Positions 9,425-19,674 of a DNA stretch of 64,000 nt are shown here, one piece after another. The notes under the pieces are model-generated. The model saw only the letters and a program-made list of their open reading frames with translations, was not told the origin of the DNA and made no database searches. Source of the DNA: Emergomyces orientalis (taxonomy: Eukaryota; Ascomycota; Eurotiomycetes; Onygenales; Ajellomycetaceae); the NCBI GenBank assembly GCA_002110485.1, contig MOWL01000073.1, positions 124,001 to 188,000 on the forward strand, given 5' to 3'. Position 1 is the stretch's first letter. Each line of letters begins with the position of its first letter. Made by a program: the position numbers and the translations under genes.

Positions 9425-11644
9425 TTATTCAATTTGGGCGCCTATATCAGTTAATCCGAGCATTTGTATGAATTCGGCGTGTTTTTGGCCTCCGAGTGCC
9501 TTGGTCATTCCATCAGCGATCATGGCCTTTGTGTCAACCCATTGAATAGCTAGGCGTCCGGTGGCTATTTGTTCACGGAGCCAGTGATTATGCACATCAA
9601 TATGGCGTAGTTTAGTGGTTAGCATTGGTGCGGCGGCTGTTAGGAGTTGAATGGTTTGGCGATTGTCATTATGGATAACTAGATGGCACTGAGTATCCAG
9701 TCCAAGTTGATTAAACACTTGATCCCACCATATGGCCTCCTTCGCTGCATAAGATAGGGCAAGAAGCTCAGATTCAGTGGAAGAAGTGATTACACTCTTT
9801 TACTTAGATGACTTCCAATCTATCAATCCTTCAAAGAGTGAGAATATCATTTCTTGTGTGCTTCAGTGAGTGTTCAGGTCATCTGCATAGGCCGCATCAG
9901 CATGTATGATGAAATCCGGGGTAGTAGAGCCGGGTTTTGGGGCACTATACTCAATCGCTAGATGCCTGGTTTGATTAGCAAAAGCAATCACCCGATCTGC
10001 CATATCTGAATGTTTTGGGCCTGGATTCGTCATGAACCCAGCGAGGGCGCTCGCCGCGAATGCGAGATCTGGCCTCATTCCAACAGCAGGGTAGATTAGT
10101 GATTCAATGCGGCATTGATATGCATGGATTTCCTGCGGGGAAGCTTCACCATCATATGAGGATTGATGTGTAGAGAATTCATTCTTTGATAAAGACATTT
10201 GATACCATGTTCGACACTCTAGGTTGAATTTTGCAGCTATTTTAGTCATATAGCTGTTCTGACATAACCAGAGCTTTTTCTCATTGCGGTCCCATAAGAT
10301 GCAAATTCCTAGGAACCAGTTCAAATCTCCCATATCCCTTAGGTCATATGTCATGGTTAGTGATTGCTTAAATCGGTTAAATGCCTCGTGGTGATCTCTA
10401 TGGTATAGAATCACTATATTATTCACATAGAAGAATAATGTGAGGTTCTCACTAGTATAGAGGCATGGCTCTTCACTAATAGAGCGTAGTCCAAGCTTCT
10501 TAAGTTGAGATCCAAGTTCATTATTCCATAACAGAGAGGATTCAGGCAGCCTGTATAGAGCTCTTTTTAATAGAAGATAGCAACTGGGGCGGCCGTATCC
10601 CTGAGCTGGCACAACATAGATTCGTTTATCAATTCGTGCGTTTAGAAAGGCGTTAATGGCATCAAATTGATGAGCTTCAAAATCGAAGGCTGCTGTCATG
10701 GTCATTAGAACGCGAAAGATTTTCATTGCTAAAGTGCAGGAGTAGGTCTCTGTTGCTTCATTACTGGCGAGGTCCCCTCGTACAACAAGCTGTGTCTTGA
10801 ATTTAGCTAGATAGCCGTCCGTGTCGAATTTGTAGGTGTATACCCACATCAATGGCAGAGCGCGGACTTCTGGTTCAGAAGGTATTTCCACCTCTTGCCA
10901 GCATTGGCGCTGTTCTAGAGCCTTATATTCGATGTCAGCGGCCGCACGCCATTCTCTGGCAAAAGGGTGTTTTGTAGCCGCGGCCCAGCCGCGTGGCGGC
11001 GGGGGCAGCGTATCCCTATGGATTTTCGGCAGGTTAGGGGGGTTCAATGGCGTGAGCTCGGCCCGTGTGCCACCCATGAATGCTGCATGAAATGCAGTAT
11101 ATATTGAAGATTCCATGCTTATTGTATAAGCTGAAGATTGTTCTGTATTGGGTTTTCTCACTCACTTTTCTTGCACTATATTAGAAGGAGAGACATTGCT
11201 TATTATCTCTCTACTAGAAGCTCTAATTGTTGTGTCATGTAATGACTCCATTAACTGATTAGATGGTTCGTCTATGGCGGGTATTCCGCTCGTTGGGGGG
11301 CTCATGGATGGAGGTTCCATGGCTTGTGGTGCGTGTGCGGGCTCGCCTTCCGGAAAGCCGCCCGGCGTGTAGTGTGGTAGGTGTGAATCGGCATGCCGTG
11401 GCATGCTAGCCTCAGTATGCCGTGGAGGTGTTGGTTCGGGCGTGAGAGGTCCATTATGCATTGGTTTTGAAGTGACTTGTTCTGTCATGGAGGTTTCATG
11501 TTCGCTGAGATCCGCTGTTCTCAGCATCAGTCTGATTAATGATAATTGAACATTCTTCTTCTCTTCATTCATACTTTCAATTGATCTGAGTGGTGTAGAA
11601 ATGGTCCTGAGAATCAGCAGTTCAAGTACATTCTTCTCAGGCAA
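9425..11644 (-). pseudogene. Copia-A2 pol, 3' part: RT and RNase H
   Basis: The segment 11644-11162 is the proline-rich linker between integrase and RT. A TGA joins it to the RT frame 11161-9863 (LMWVYTYKFDTDGYLAKFKT, FDAINAFLNARIDKRIY, LYRLPESSLLW). The catalytic block is FYVNNI instead of YVDD, both aspartates changed to Asn (10418-10423). RNase H continues to 9425 (WKSSK, SSTESELLALSYAAKEAIWW, TKLRHIDVHNHWLREQI, ADGMTKALGG). It is interrupted by a TGA near 9872 and a TAA near 9810, the latter at a conserved Gln position. Confidence 0.8.
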
Positions 11645-12790
11645 GTTCTGAGAATCAAAGAATGTATCTTCATCAAAAAGAACATCTCGAGATTCTGTAA
11701 TCTCCTGAGATTGTGAAAGCCAGATTCAGAAAATGTTAGTGGAAGAATATTCAATTAGAAATCCAATTTTTGCTCTGGCAGTTAGCTTCATCGTTCTAGG
11801 GATCTTTTTATTCAATATGTATGCCTTGCATCTGTATGCTTGCAGATGAGTTAGTTTCATGTCTTTGTTGATGGCTGTATCCTTCTTCATGTATTCATAG
11901 AGGACTTGATTCGGTGATTTCCATTCTAATGCTCTAGTGGGTGTTCTATTTAGTAAGTAGGCGGCGGCCTCTGTTGTTTCAGGTCATAGATTATGTGGGA
12001 ATCTTGCAGATATGTGTAGTGCCTGAGTGGTTCTTGTAATCATACCCTCTGAGCGTTCTGCGGCTCCATTCTGCTCGGGTGTATAGGGTGCTGAACACTC
12101 TAGAAGAATGCCTTTCTCTTTTATTCACTGCATGAACGGCGAGGATAATGCCTTTTCACCATCAGTATGGATCCTTAGAATGTTGAGATTTAGTTGCTTT
12201 TTGATTATTAGTGCCATGCTGTGTATGAAATTGAATGCATCGGATTTCTGTTTTAAACACCCTACTCTATGTAGATGTGTGTACGGATCGTATAGATGAG
12301 CAATATATTGAAGGCCATTGTATGCCTCTTCCACATGAATAATATCGAAGTGTAGAGCTTCAAATGAGCGGCTTCCGCGAGCCATAGGCCTCTGAGAGAT
12401 GATATTGTGCATCTTCACTAATGCACATGTTTCACATTCTGATGTTTTCGGCCCGTTGATCTCGGAGCCCGCGATTTCGGCGGGTATGTGTGTGAGGGCC
12501 TCCGGCCTGGCGTGTGCCAGGCGCCTATGCCATAGGGCTGCCGTGGCGTTGGTGGGTGGCCGCGGTAATGCCGATCGTACGGCGAAAGCGGTATTATTCT
12601 CAGGTAGAGGTTTATACTCCAGAACGTATTTCTCATGAACATAGGTTAAGTTGAATTGCGCAACCTCATCTCAGTCAATTATAGTGTGATTTAGTTCATC
12701 AATTCCCAATCCCTTCTTCTTGAAGAAAGGGGATGCTGCAAGATTTGTGTGAAAACCAGGAACATATGCCACATTTAGTAGAAGCATTTA
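11645..12790 (-). pseudogene. Copia-A2 integrase and pre-integrase region
   Basis: Read on the minus strand it shows ALWHRRLAHARPEALTHIPA (pre-integrase), SECETCALVKMH and HFDIIHVEEAYNGLQYIAHL. The end of the integrase core is also clear (SAPYTPEQNGAAERSEGMI, PTRALEWKSPNQVLYE). An in-frame TGA at 11984-11986 replaces Trp in the conserved NLWPE block, and another follows SPFMQ near 12130. The internal order is intact but the frame is broken several times. Confidence 0.75.
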
Positions 12791-13996
12791 TCTTACTCTC
12801 TTTGGTGATTGTACAGCTAACCACACCTGCTCTGTGCCTTGAATGACTATCTTCAAATCTCCTGCATATAGGTAGGATTCTTCGCAAGGTTTGAAGTTCT
12901 CAAAGCAGCTGCAGTCATTGTATACATGCTTATTGACTTCTGTATCATATATAAAGCTATCTCGCAGAGAGTATTGGTATCCGCTGGCATGTTCAGTCAT
13001 GAAGGTGGTTGTAATCAAAGCTGTATATTCATCAGTTTTTTCATTCTTTGGCAGAGAGTGTATAGTGATCACTGCCAGAGTCTTCTTCTCTCTGACAAAG
13101 GCATTGTCAACAGATTTCTTCATTTGCTCATTTTTTAAAGTCTTTTTAACCTTATTCTCTATTTCTTTTCAAGAAGTTCACCCGGACGGGCGTTCTTCAG
13201 CATTCATGATCCAGCATTTGACATAGAAATGTGGTCCTTCACACACACATTTATTTTGTTGATTTTCTCTTGATTTCTTAGTGGATTCCTTGCTAGGAGT
13301 TTCTGCTGTTTCCTTCATGGATTGGTCTTGATATGTACCAAATACTGCATTGTTTTTAGAGTATTCAGGCTCGTCTTCTGTGATGTGTGTCCGACAGTGT
13401 GATCTGAAGTGATTGATCATTTTTTGTACACTTAATGGCTTGTCACCGTTCTCTAGGGCGTTCTCCAGTTCCTGGCGACGGAAGTCCGAGAATTCGGGGT
13501 GTATGGCTTGCACTGCATTAAGGAATCTATATAGATTGCCTGGTTCGCTGGTGAATCCATCAACATCATATTTGAGGACTAATCAGTGGCAGTTCTTCCA
13601 TTCTAGTAGCTATTCATCGGCTGCTCGCTTTCGCACCTCTGATGGCTTGGAAAGCTTTAAAAAGAGATTAGTGAGTTCAATCTCTCTTTGGTGTTTTGTC
13701 AGAGCAATGAAGCTCTTTAATTCCTTCAATATTTGGCATGAATCTAGTGTTTTTGTCAGAGCTCTTCGTAGCTTCGGGTCTATGGTCATTGATATATGAT
13801 CATAGAGTTCCTTGACGCCTTTCATATAGATCTTATATGTCTCCGTACGCTGTTTGTATAAGTAGAAGTGCATATGCACCATCTCCAAGCATATTTCTTC
13901 TGTATCTGGTTCATAAGGTTCTGGCTTCATAGGAGGGGCTATGCGTTCAGCATCTAAATCCATATATTTGTGGAAGTTTAGAGTCATTGCTTTCAT
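12788..13996 (-). pseudogene. Copia-A2 gag and protease region
   Basis: Gag-like frames start at about 14030 with DWND-stop-YEGVQMKAMTLNFHKY and continue through 13996-13610 and 13513-13178 to 13123-12788. The block RPSG-TGA-TS near 13190 has TGA where related gag proteins have GWTP. A stop at 13610-13612 is TAG and one near 12787 is TAA. The zinc-finger remnant is CVCEGPHFYVKCWI. No intact product is possible. Confidence 0.65.
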
Positions 13997-14190
13997 TTGA
14001 ACTCCTTCATATCAATCATTCCAGTCTTTGCTAGTTCTGAGAATGATCTCATTAGTCATCACAGCCATCTTTTCGATTTTTTCGGCGTGTTGAATGGTCT
14101 AATATAGAGTGTATGCGAATGGGGAGGGTTCGTATAGAATGCAGCGATATTATATGCAGTAATCAATGTTTTAGAGCAGTAGTTGCACCC

Positions 14191-14201
14191 GGGCTCATAA
14201 C
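14191..14201 (-). promoter_or_regulatory. Copia-A2 primer-binding site (half-tRNA initiator Met type)
   Basis: The minus strand reads GTTATGAGCCC directly after the 5' LTR, an exact complement of the initiator tRNA-Met anticodon-arm core GGGCTCATAAC. Confidence 0.65.
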
Positions 14202-14568
14202 TATGAAACAGAGGATAAGACGGAGAGTGGAGCTAGCATAATATGCACATATATAGGGAGGAATTAATATATAGAGATATATGGTATTGTGGTCTGTGTG
14301 CTCTGAGCTCTGCTCTAGCTAAATATCTATGGGTTTTCCATGGCTATTTATACCCGTGAATCCATCTTAGGCTGCCCAACAACTATCCATCAATAATATG
14401 AGTGATTTACATGCTATATTGATCGTATCGTGATATTCTCAGCTGAATACCTCTGACTTTGTAGAAAAATCAATGTAATGGTGAATATATTAAAGATTGG
14501 TGAAGATGAGGGTGTATTTGGTGGAGATTCCATCGGAGTTCGCCGTGTGGCAATTAGTGTGGCAATTG
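14202..14568 (-). repeat. Copia-A2 5' LTR, truncated
   Basis: Matches 8905-9326 up to GGCAATTG at about 14568. The last 50-55 bp of the family are missing. Confidence 0.85.
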
Positions 14569-15800
14569 CAATTGCCCACTTGCTCAATGTTCCGTCAAGC
14601 AAAACGAGCCCATTGATCATTAGTCAATGCTGGTATTAAGGTTATATGAAGGCAACACATAGAAGGAGCCGTTGAATTACTCCGATGATTCCAGCAAATA
14701 CCTCCAGCAAGTACCGCCTCACCAGTGCATGCGACCTGCCGCGGCATTCATGTCATCCACGATTCCACGCAGCCACTCATGCCGGTCCTCTCTTGTTTTG
14801 GGAGAAGCTGGGCGTTTATTGTTTGAGCCATGCGCTACGTCACTGTGGGCTTTTAAAGGGCTCTCAACGCGTTCCATTCTCCTATCTATTCGGCTGAGCG
14901 TCTCCATAAACTTCCTGACTTGCACTGTCGGCACATCTATCAGCAGTAGAGCAAGGGTAGCTCTAAGAGCAACAAGACCAGCCTAGAACTATCAGGGAGA
15001 GTCATAATAAGAAAGCTTGATTAGGTTGAAAGGTGAGGCTAGATAGGAGGCCCTGGTGCTAACAAGAACAACGACCATATACCTCAACAGTGTACGCAGC
15101 CCAAACAAATTTCCACCATCCAACCCCAGCAATATGAACGCGCATACTATGACTGGCTTCTCAGATATTCCAACTCCCGGGATCATTATTCTGCGCAGCT
15201 AGCATGCCAAGATACCAGACCTTGAGCATGACCGCTCGCTGCTAATTTCTGGGGTTTCCCCGGGCTTGTGTGAGATCAAGATTGCCGCCATCGTCTCGGC
15301 GCCTTACGGGAACTAACTCCAGGTGTGTAATAATAACCATACCGGGCATGATGTTTGCAAGGATCCTGGCGCCTTCACCCTCGTCGTATGATACTCTCGT
15401 AAGCCCTTTGGGGCCTTGACGTTGGTTTCCGAACTGGTCAAACGTTGCCCATAGAGCATGTCTGATTCAGTTTTTGAATTGAGTGACAATAAGAGCTCTG
15501 AGTTGTTTCTCCGAACGAACAATCGCACCCGGAGAAGTTATTGGCTCACCTCAGGCACACATGCAACATCCCCATTCAAACCACCAAGCCTCTCCGATCC
15601 TCCCTTCACAATTGCATTATCAACAAACACAAAATGCACCCGGCCAGGTACGCCAGCATATAAACTTCCCTCAACAGTACGCTTCGCACTTGCAAACATA
15701 TGAAATTTCCCTAATCCAGGCTGCCACTGCTGCAGCCTCGGATCATCTGTTTTATCAACCATTGCCTTAGGGCACTAGCCTACGTATGGCAGCCTATAGT
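14569..15800 (-). other. Decayed coding-like segment, family not recognised
   Basis: Several minus-strand frames (15762-15538, 15528-15313, 15186-14992, 14934-14719) look protein-like. Examples are RFHVFVDNAIV-like and VQVRKFMETLSRIDRRMERVES blocks. They do not join cleanly. I see no diagnostic motif. It may be a broken host gene between Copia-A2 and Copia-B. Confidence 0.3.
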
Positions 15801-15814
15801 GACATTTGGGTCAA

Positions 15815-16113
15815 ATGGTTTTTTTTTTTTCGGTTTTTCGCGTGTAAAATCTTAATTCCACATTTAGACATTTCTCAATAGAAATTTATATTGTTATTTA
15901 TCAGCAGAGAGAAATCATATTTTAGTGTAAAAAAGAATTTACACAAAAAATAGAAAATCAAAAAAATAGAAAATCAAAAAATCAAAATATCAATTTCATT
16001 GAAAAAGAAAAAGAAATAAAAATATAATCTAACTTATTCATTCAGGCAATTTGTATTCTGTCATAATCTGTCAAAGTTATTGAAAAGAGTGATTATTAGT
16101 AGAATGATTAGTA
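15815..16113. repeat. AT-rich low-complexity tract
   Basis: Contains a T run near 15821, repeated AAAATAGAAAATCAAAA units at 15945-15985 and the direct repeat GATTAGTAGAATG next to the Copia-B boundary. Nothing coding. Confidence 0.6.
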
Positions 16114-16241
16114 GAATGTGTAGAAGTCCAAGATCATGAAGTAGTTGATTATCACTAGAGAGCTAGCTACCAAGTGGGCGTTTATAGGTGTTGTTGTGGT
16201 CACGTGGTGGCGGAGCTTGGCGGCCTTCAGGTAGGAATTCC

Positions 16242-17198
16242 TGTTGAAGGAGGTTGTTGATTGTTATTATCTAGCTAGCGAGCTTCGACTAAATAGGATT
16301 GGGGGGCACGTGACTGCAGTAGCCGTAGCACCATCCAACACCCCCCCTTGCTCCGGCGCACTCAGGCTCTGCCACCTGGCGCCCCTAGCTGCCAATTCAT
16401 TCAAAAACGCAATAATAATTAATTACAAGATTCAGACCCTAGTTTCCTCATTAGAAAAGGTGCCCGTACAGCAATAACTGTAAAATTCAGAAAACACAAG
16501 CCAAATCCATCAATCCATCATATTACCATTATCATCCCCATTCAATCCTTTTTGTCAATCTCATTTAACTCAACCCTCTTAATGAATTCTTCGAGGGCAG
16601 GCTTCGCCAGCAGCTTGGTGAGGCCGTCAGCTATATTGGCCATAGAATCAATGTGTTCCATCATGATTTCTCCCCTTTTTTTTTTTTTTTTTTCATTTAT
16701 TTGATGCCTCTGTTGAGAACATTCATTTGCCTCACATTGAGAGCTTCTGTTTGCCTCGCGGTGAGGTCTTCCGTTGACTCTTTTAGTCCCAGCCATCATG
16801 GCCTGACTCCTCTTGGTCATGGATATTTGATGCCTCTGTTGAGGACTTCCGTTTGCCTCGCGTTGAGGACTTTCATTGTCTTGTGTTGAGGGCTTCTGTT
16901 GTCTCGCGTTGAGAACTTCTGTTGCCTCACATTGAGGGCTTCTGTTGCCTTGTGTTGAGGGCTTCCATTTGACTCTTCATCCTGAAGATCATGTTGTCCA
17001 CTATCATAGAAGACCCACGGAACCAACCCCTAGGTTTTTAGAGTAAAATAGCATGTTTTTGACTGTTCTGCCGCGAATAGCAACAAGGGTCTCATAATCT
17101 GTTGAAGGAGGTTGTTGATTGTTATTATCTAGCTAGCGAGCTTCGACTAAATAGGATTGGGGGGCACGTGACTGCAGTAGCCGTAGCACCATCCAACA
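16242..17198 (-). mobile_element. Copia-C: 957-bp mini-Copia with identical LTRs
   Basis: Two 99-bp LTRs (16242-16340 and 17100-17198) are identical as far as I can read, and a perfect ATTCC duplication (16237-16241 and 17199-17203) flanks them. The 760-bp interior keeps only the last RNase H residues (MMEHIDSMANIADGLTKLLAKPALEEF, 16677-16542), a T homopolymer and a minisatellite. It must have moved with proteins from another Copia. Identical LTRs make it the youngest insertion that can be dated here. Confidence 0.9.
16703..16980. repeat. 23-24-bp minisatellite inside Copia-C
   Basis: Imperfect tandem units, each beginning GTTGAGGGCTTCTGTTG or a close variant, run about ten times. Units are separated in the middle by a short unique stretch near 16780-16830. 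The minus-strand translation gives repeats such as SPQHKATEALNVRQ. Not found in the other Copia copies. Confidence 0.75.
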
Positions 17199-17434
17199 AT
17201 TCCAACCCCCCCCTTGGCCACCGCGCCGCCGCTGCAGTGGCACGGACTTGGCAGCTAGCTATTAAGCAGAATTAACCAGGAAATTACATACAAAATTAGG
17301 TGCACTATCCCATCAGATCCTTCATTAAACATGCCATTAAACAGAGTAAAATCAACTCTTTAAAACACAGTGAACAGGCTGTTAAAACAGTCCCGCACTG
17401 TAAAATCAAGAAAAGCAATCATCAAATCAACAAG

Positions 17435-18173
17435 TTAACACAGTGGCATTGAATCTATCAATCCTTGCAAACGGTGAGACGCCTTCAGAGCTTTGCAGAC
17501 TGTAGATATCTTAATTCCTATATTAGCCAGAGCATTTTCATGAACATCGAGAGTAAGAGCTTTTATCAGAGTGTCTGCTGTCATATCTGCAGTAGTATCC
17601 ATCTTCTCAACCTTAATGACGCCGACAGCAATCATATCACGAACATGGTGGCGCTTTATATCAATATGATGTACGTTCCGGGTCACCTTCTCACCGTTGA
17701 CAACTGCTATAGCGCCTGTATTATCAATGTATAGGGGAACGACGTAGCCGGAGGGTAGGAAGCCCAATTCAACAAGAAGTCCACACAGCCAGATTACTGC
17801 TTTGAGATTTTCACTAGTGAAGATATATTCCGCCTCAGTAGTGCTAGAAGCAATGATTGTCTGCTTGAAGAACTTTCATGCAATAGAACTCTCTGTCCGT
17901 TGTATGAGCAGATCTGATATGAACTTGCAATTCTCTACCTTTCTGACTCAATCAGAATCTGTATAGGTCTCAAGCTTCAAATCTTCACCCGCAGAGTATT
18001 GAATGTAATAGTCAGTGGTCCTGCGGAGATAGCAGAACAGATGTTTAACTGCTGCCCAGCACGCCTCTGTGGGCTTACTGAACCAATGTGCAAACTTTGC
18101 AGTGGCGAATGAGATGTCAGGGCAAGTATATATAACAAGATGTTGAATGAATTCAAATACTTGATGATATTTT
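17435..18173 (-). pseudogene. Copia-B RNase H end (3' piece)
   Basis: Read on the minus strand from the LINE-1 junction: YTCPDISFATAKFAHWFSKP, CWAAVKHLFCYLRRTTDYYIQY, YTDSD-TGA-VRKV, SSIA-TGA-KFFKQ, then ASSTTEAEYIFTSENLKAVI and the block RNVHHIDIKRHHVRDMI. The TGAs at 17948-17950 and 17876-17878 replace the Trp of the two best conserved Copia RNase H motifs, DSDW and SW.KKQ. The frame ends in TAA directly before 17435. Confidence 0.85.
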
Positions 18174-18324
18174 AACTCATTGAACAGGAAACTTATTAGT
18201 TAAGCTCAAAAAACTCGGAAACCTCATCAAAAATTATTTTATTCTTTTACATCTAAATCGCGATCGCTTTCGTACCGCAGAGGGTCTTGAAGGGCATCAG
18301 CTCGCTCACACACTCTCAAACACC

Positions 18325-19674
18325 ATGGTTGAGGCTGTGAGCGTGAGTGGTGGTGCAGGGAATGTGGGTGCGCGCGCGGCGCGACGCGTACCTGGAGCCG
18401 CGCAGGCAGGAGATGCAGCAACAAATGGTATGGCAGCAACACTGCGCATGATCACTGAGGCTCTTAGAGAGGGGGAGAAAGACAAGGAGGTTAATAAGAA
18501 AAGATTACTGTATATTCAGAGAGCTCTGAAGGCAGTGAATGAGCTCAAGGAGGACCTGCTTGACAACATGTTAAAGAAGCTAGAGAGCGCTACAAGCGCA
18601 TCACAGCAGAATGAAAGACACAACATGCTGGACAGTGAGACCTCATGGGCGCGCATAGCGGCCAATGGAGGGCCGCCAGCAAAGATAGTAACTGGGCGTG
18701 CATTGAGAGAGGTGGTGATATCTCGGCGCAACTGTGATGCACTGGCAGTGGAGGAGCGCACCCCAGAGGCCATTGTTAAGAAGGTGAACGAAGCTATCAA
18801 AGACATCACCGCCGGCACAGTGGTGGCAGCAAGATACATGCCCAGCGGAGACCTGATTCTTGTCACGGATACACCCAGTACAAAGGCTGAATTGGTGAAA
18901 AGCAATGAATGGGTGGAAAAATGAGAAGACAAGATGCATATGAGAAAGAAAATGTATGCAGTACTGGTCAAGAGCACACCCTTGAAGGCAGTTGACTGGA
19001 ATGACCCAGTTAAGACAATCAAGGATATCTACAGACAGAACCCAACACTGAGATGCAGGGTATTAATTCACAAGGCTGCAAAAAGGCTGCTAAAACAACA
19101 GAAGCCGCATGGAAGTATTGTGATACATGTAGCAACACCACAGCAGACAAACACACTGGTGGAAGGAGGTCTTATTCTAGGGAATGAATACTGTATGGCA
19201 GAGATCTTTCATAGAGAGGCCCAGGTCACTCGATGCTACAGCTGTCATCAGTATGGACATATTGCCAAATACTGCCGCAAAGGGGAGGTGTGCGCGCACT
19301 GTGCAGTAAAAGGTCATACTGACAGAAACTGCCCTACACTGGCTGAGGGAGGAAAAGCAAGCTGCTGTAACTGTGGAGGTAGTCACCCAGCTTGGTCCAA
19401 AAACTGCCCTGAACGACACTTAGCAGTCAATCAGGCCAGAGAGGCCCTTAAAAACCGCCCAGAACAGTTTGAAGTGCAGAGCCTGGATGAGAAGGGCTGG
19501 ATCACCCCTAGGAAACGAAGCAGACCCATGCATGAGAAGGCCCCCAGCAGTCAACAGAAGGCAGGCAGGCCTACAGACATAGCAAGGGCGGGGGCGAGAC
19601 AGAGAGGCTCCATGAGTGAGTATGTACGAACCAACCAGTCGAATAACACACGGGACATGGACATGCATGAGTGA
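18325..19674 (+). CDS. LINE-1 ORF1 (Gag-like RNA-binding protein), one internal TGA
   Basis: About 450 codons. The N-terminal part is helical and coiled-coil-like (EALREGEKDKEVNKKRL, LKEDLLDNMLKKLES). A central RRM-like region follows, and three CCHC knuckles lie near residues 290-360 (CYSCHQYGHIAKYC, CAHCAVKGHTDRNC, CCNCGGSHPAWSKNC). The frame is interrupted once, by TGA at 18922-18924. LINE-2 has the same block with Trp there (REWGDKARMKQEMYAVLVK). ORF1 ends with TGA at 19672-19674, overlapping the ORF2 ATG as TGATG. No TAA, TAG or frameshift occurs. The role is to package element RNA. Confidence 0.85.

Larger units (their letters stand above)
8905..14568 (-). mobile_element. Copia-A2: near full-length LTR retrotransposon, 5' LTR truncated
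   Basis: A 422-bp 3' LTR (8905-9326) and a shortened 5' LTR (14202-14568) flank a complete gag-pol order on the minus strand: gag, protease region, pre-integrase, integrase, RT and RNase H. The polypurine tract AGTGAGGGGGTA abuts the 3' LTR. The outer end of the 5' LTR is lost where it meets unrelated sequence at about 14569, so no target duplication is found. The same LTR family occurs solo at 26217-26636 and 61913-62314. The coding region has several stops of all three kinds, so it is dead. Confidence 0.85.
16119..17207 (-). repeat. Copia-B 3' LTR, split by Copia-C
   Basis: The LTR runs 16119-16241 and resumes at 17204-17207 after Copia-C and its duplicated ATTCC. The polypurine tract (plus-strand C run and CTTGG) follows at 17206-17217. 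Confidence 0.75.

Noticed and set aside
16703..16980. Possible CRISPR-like repeat array
   Set aside because: Units are contiguous and imperfect without unique spacers, inside a retroelement in a eukaryote. It is a minisatellite.
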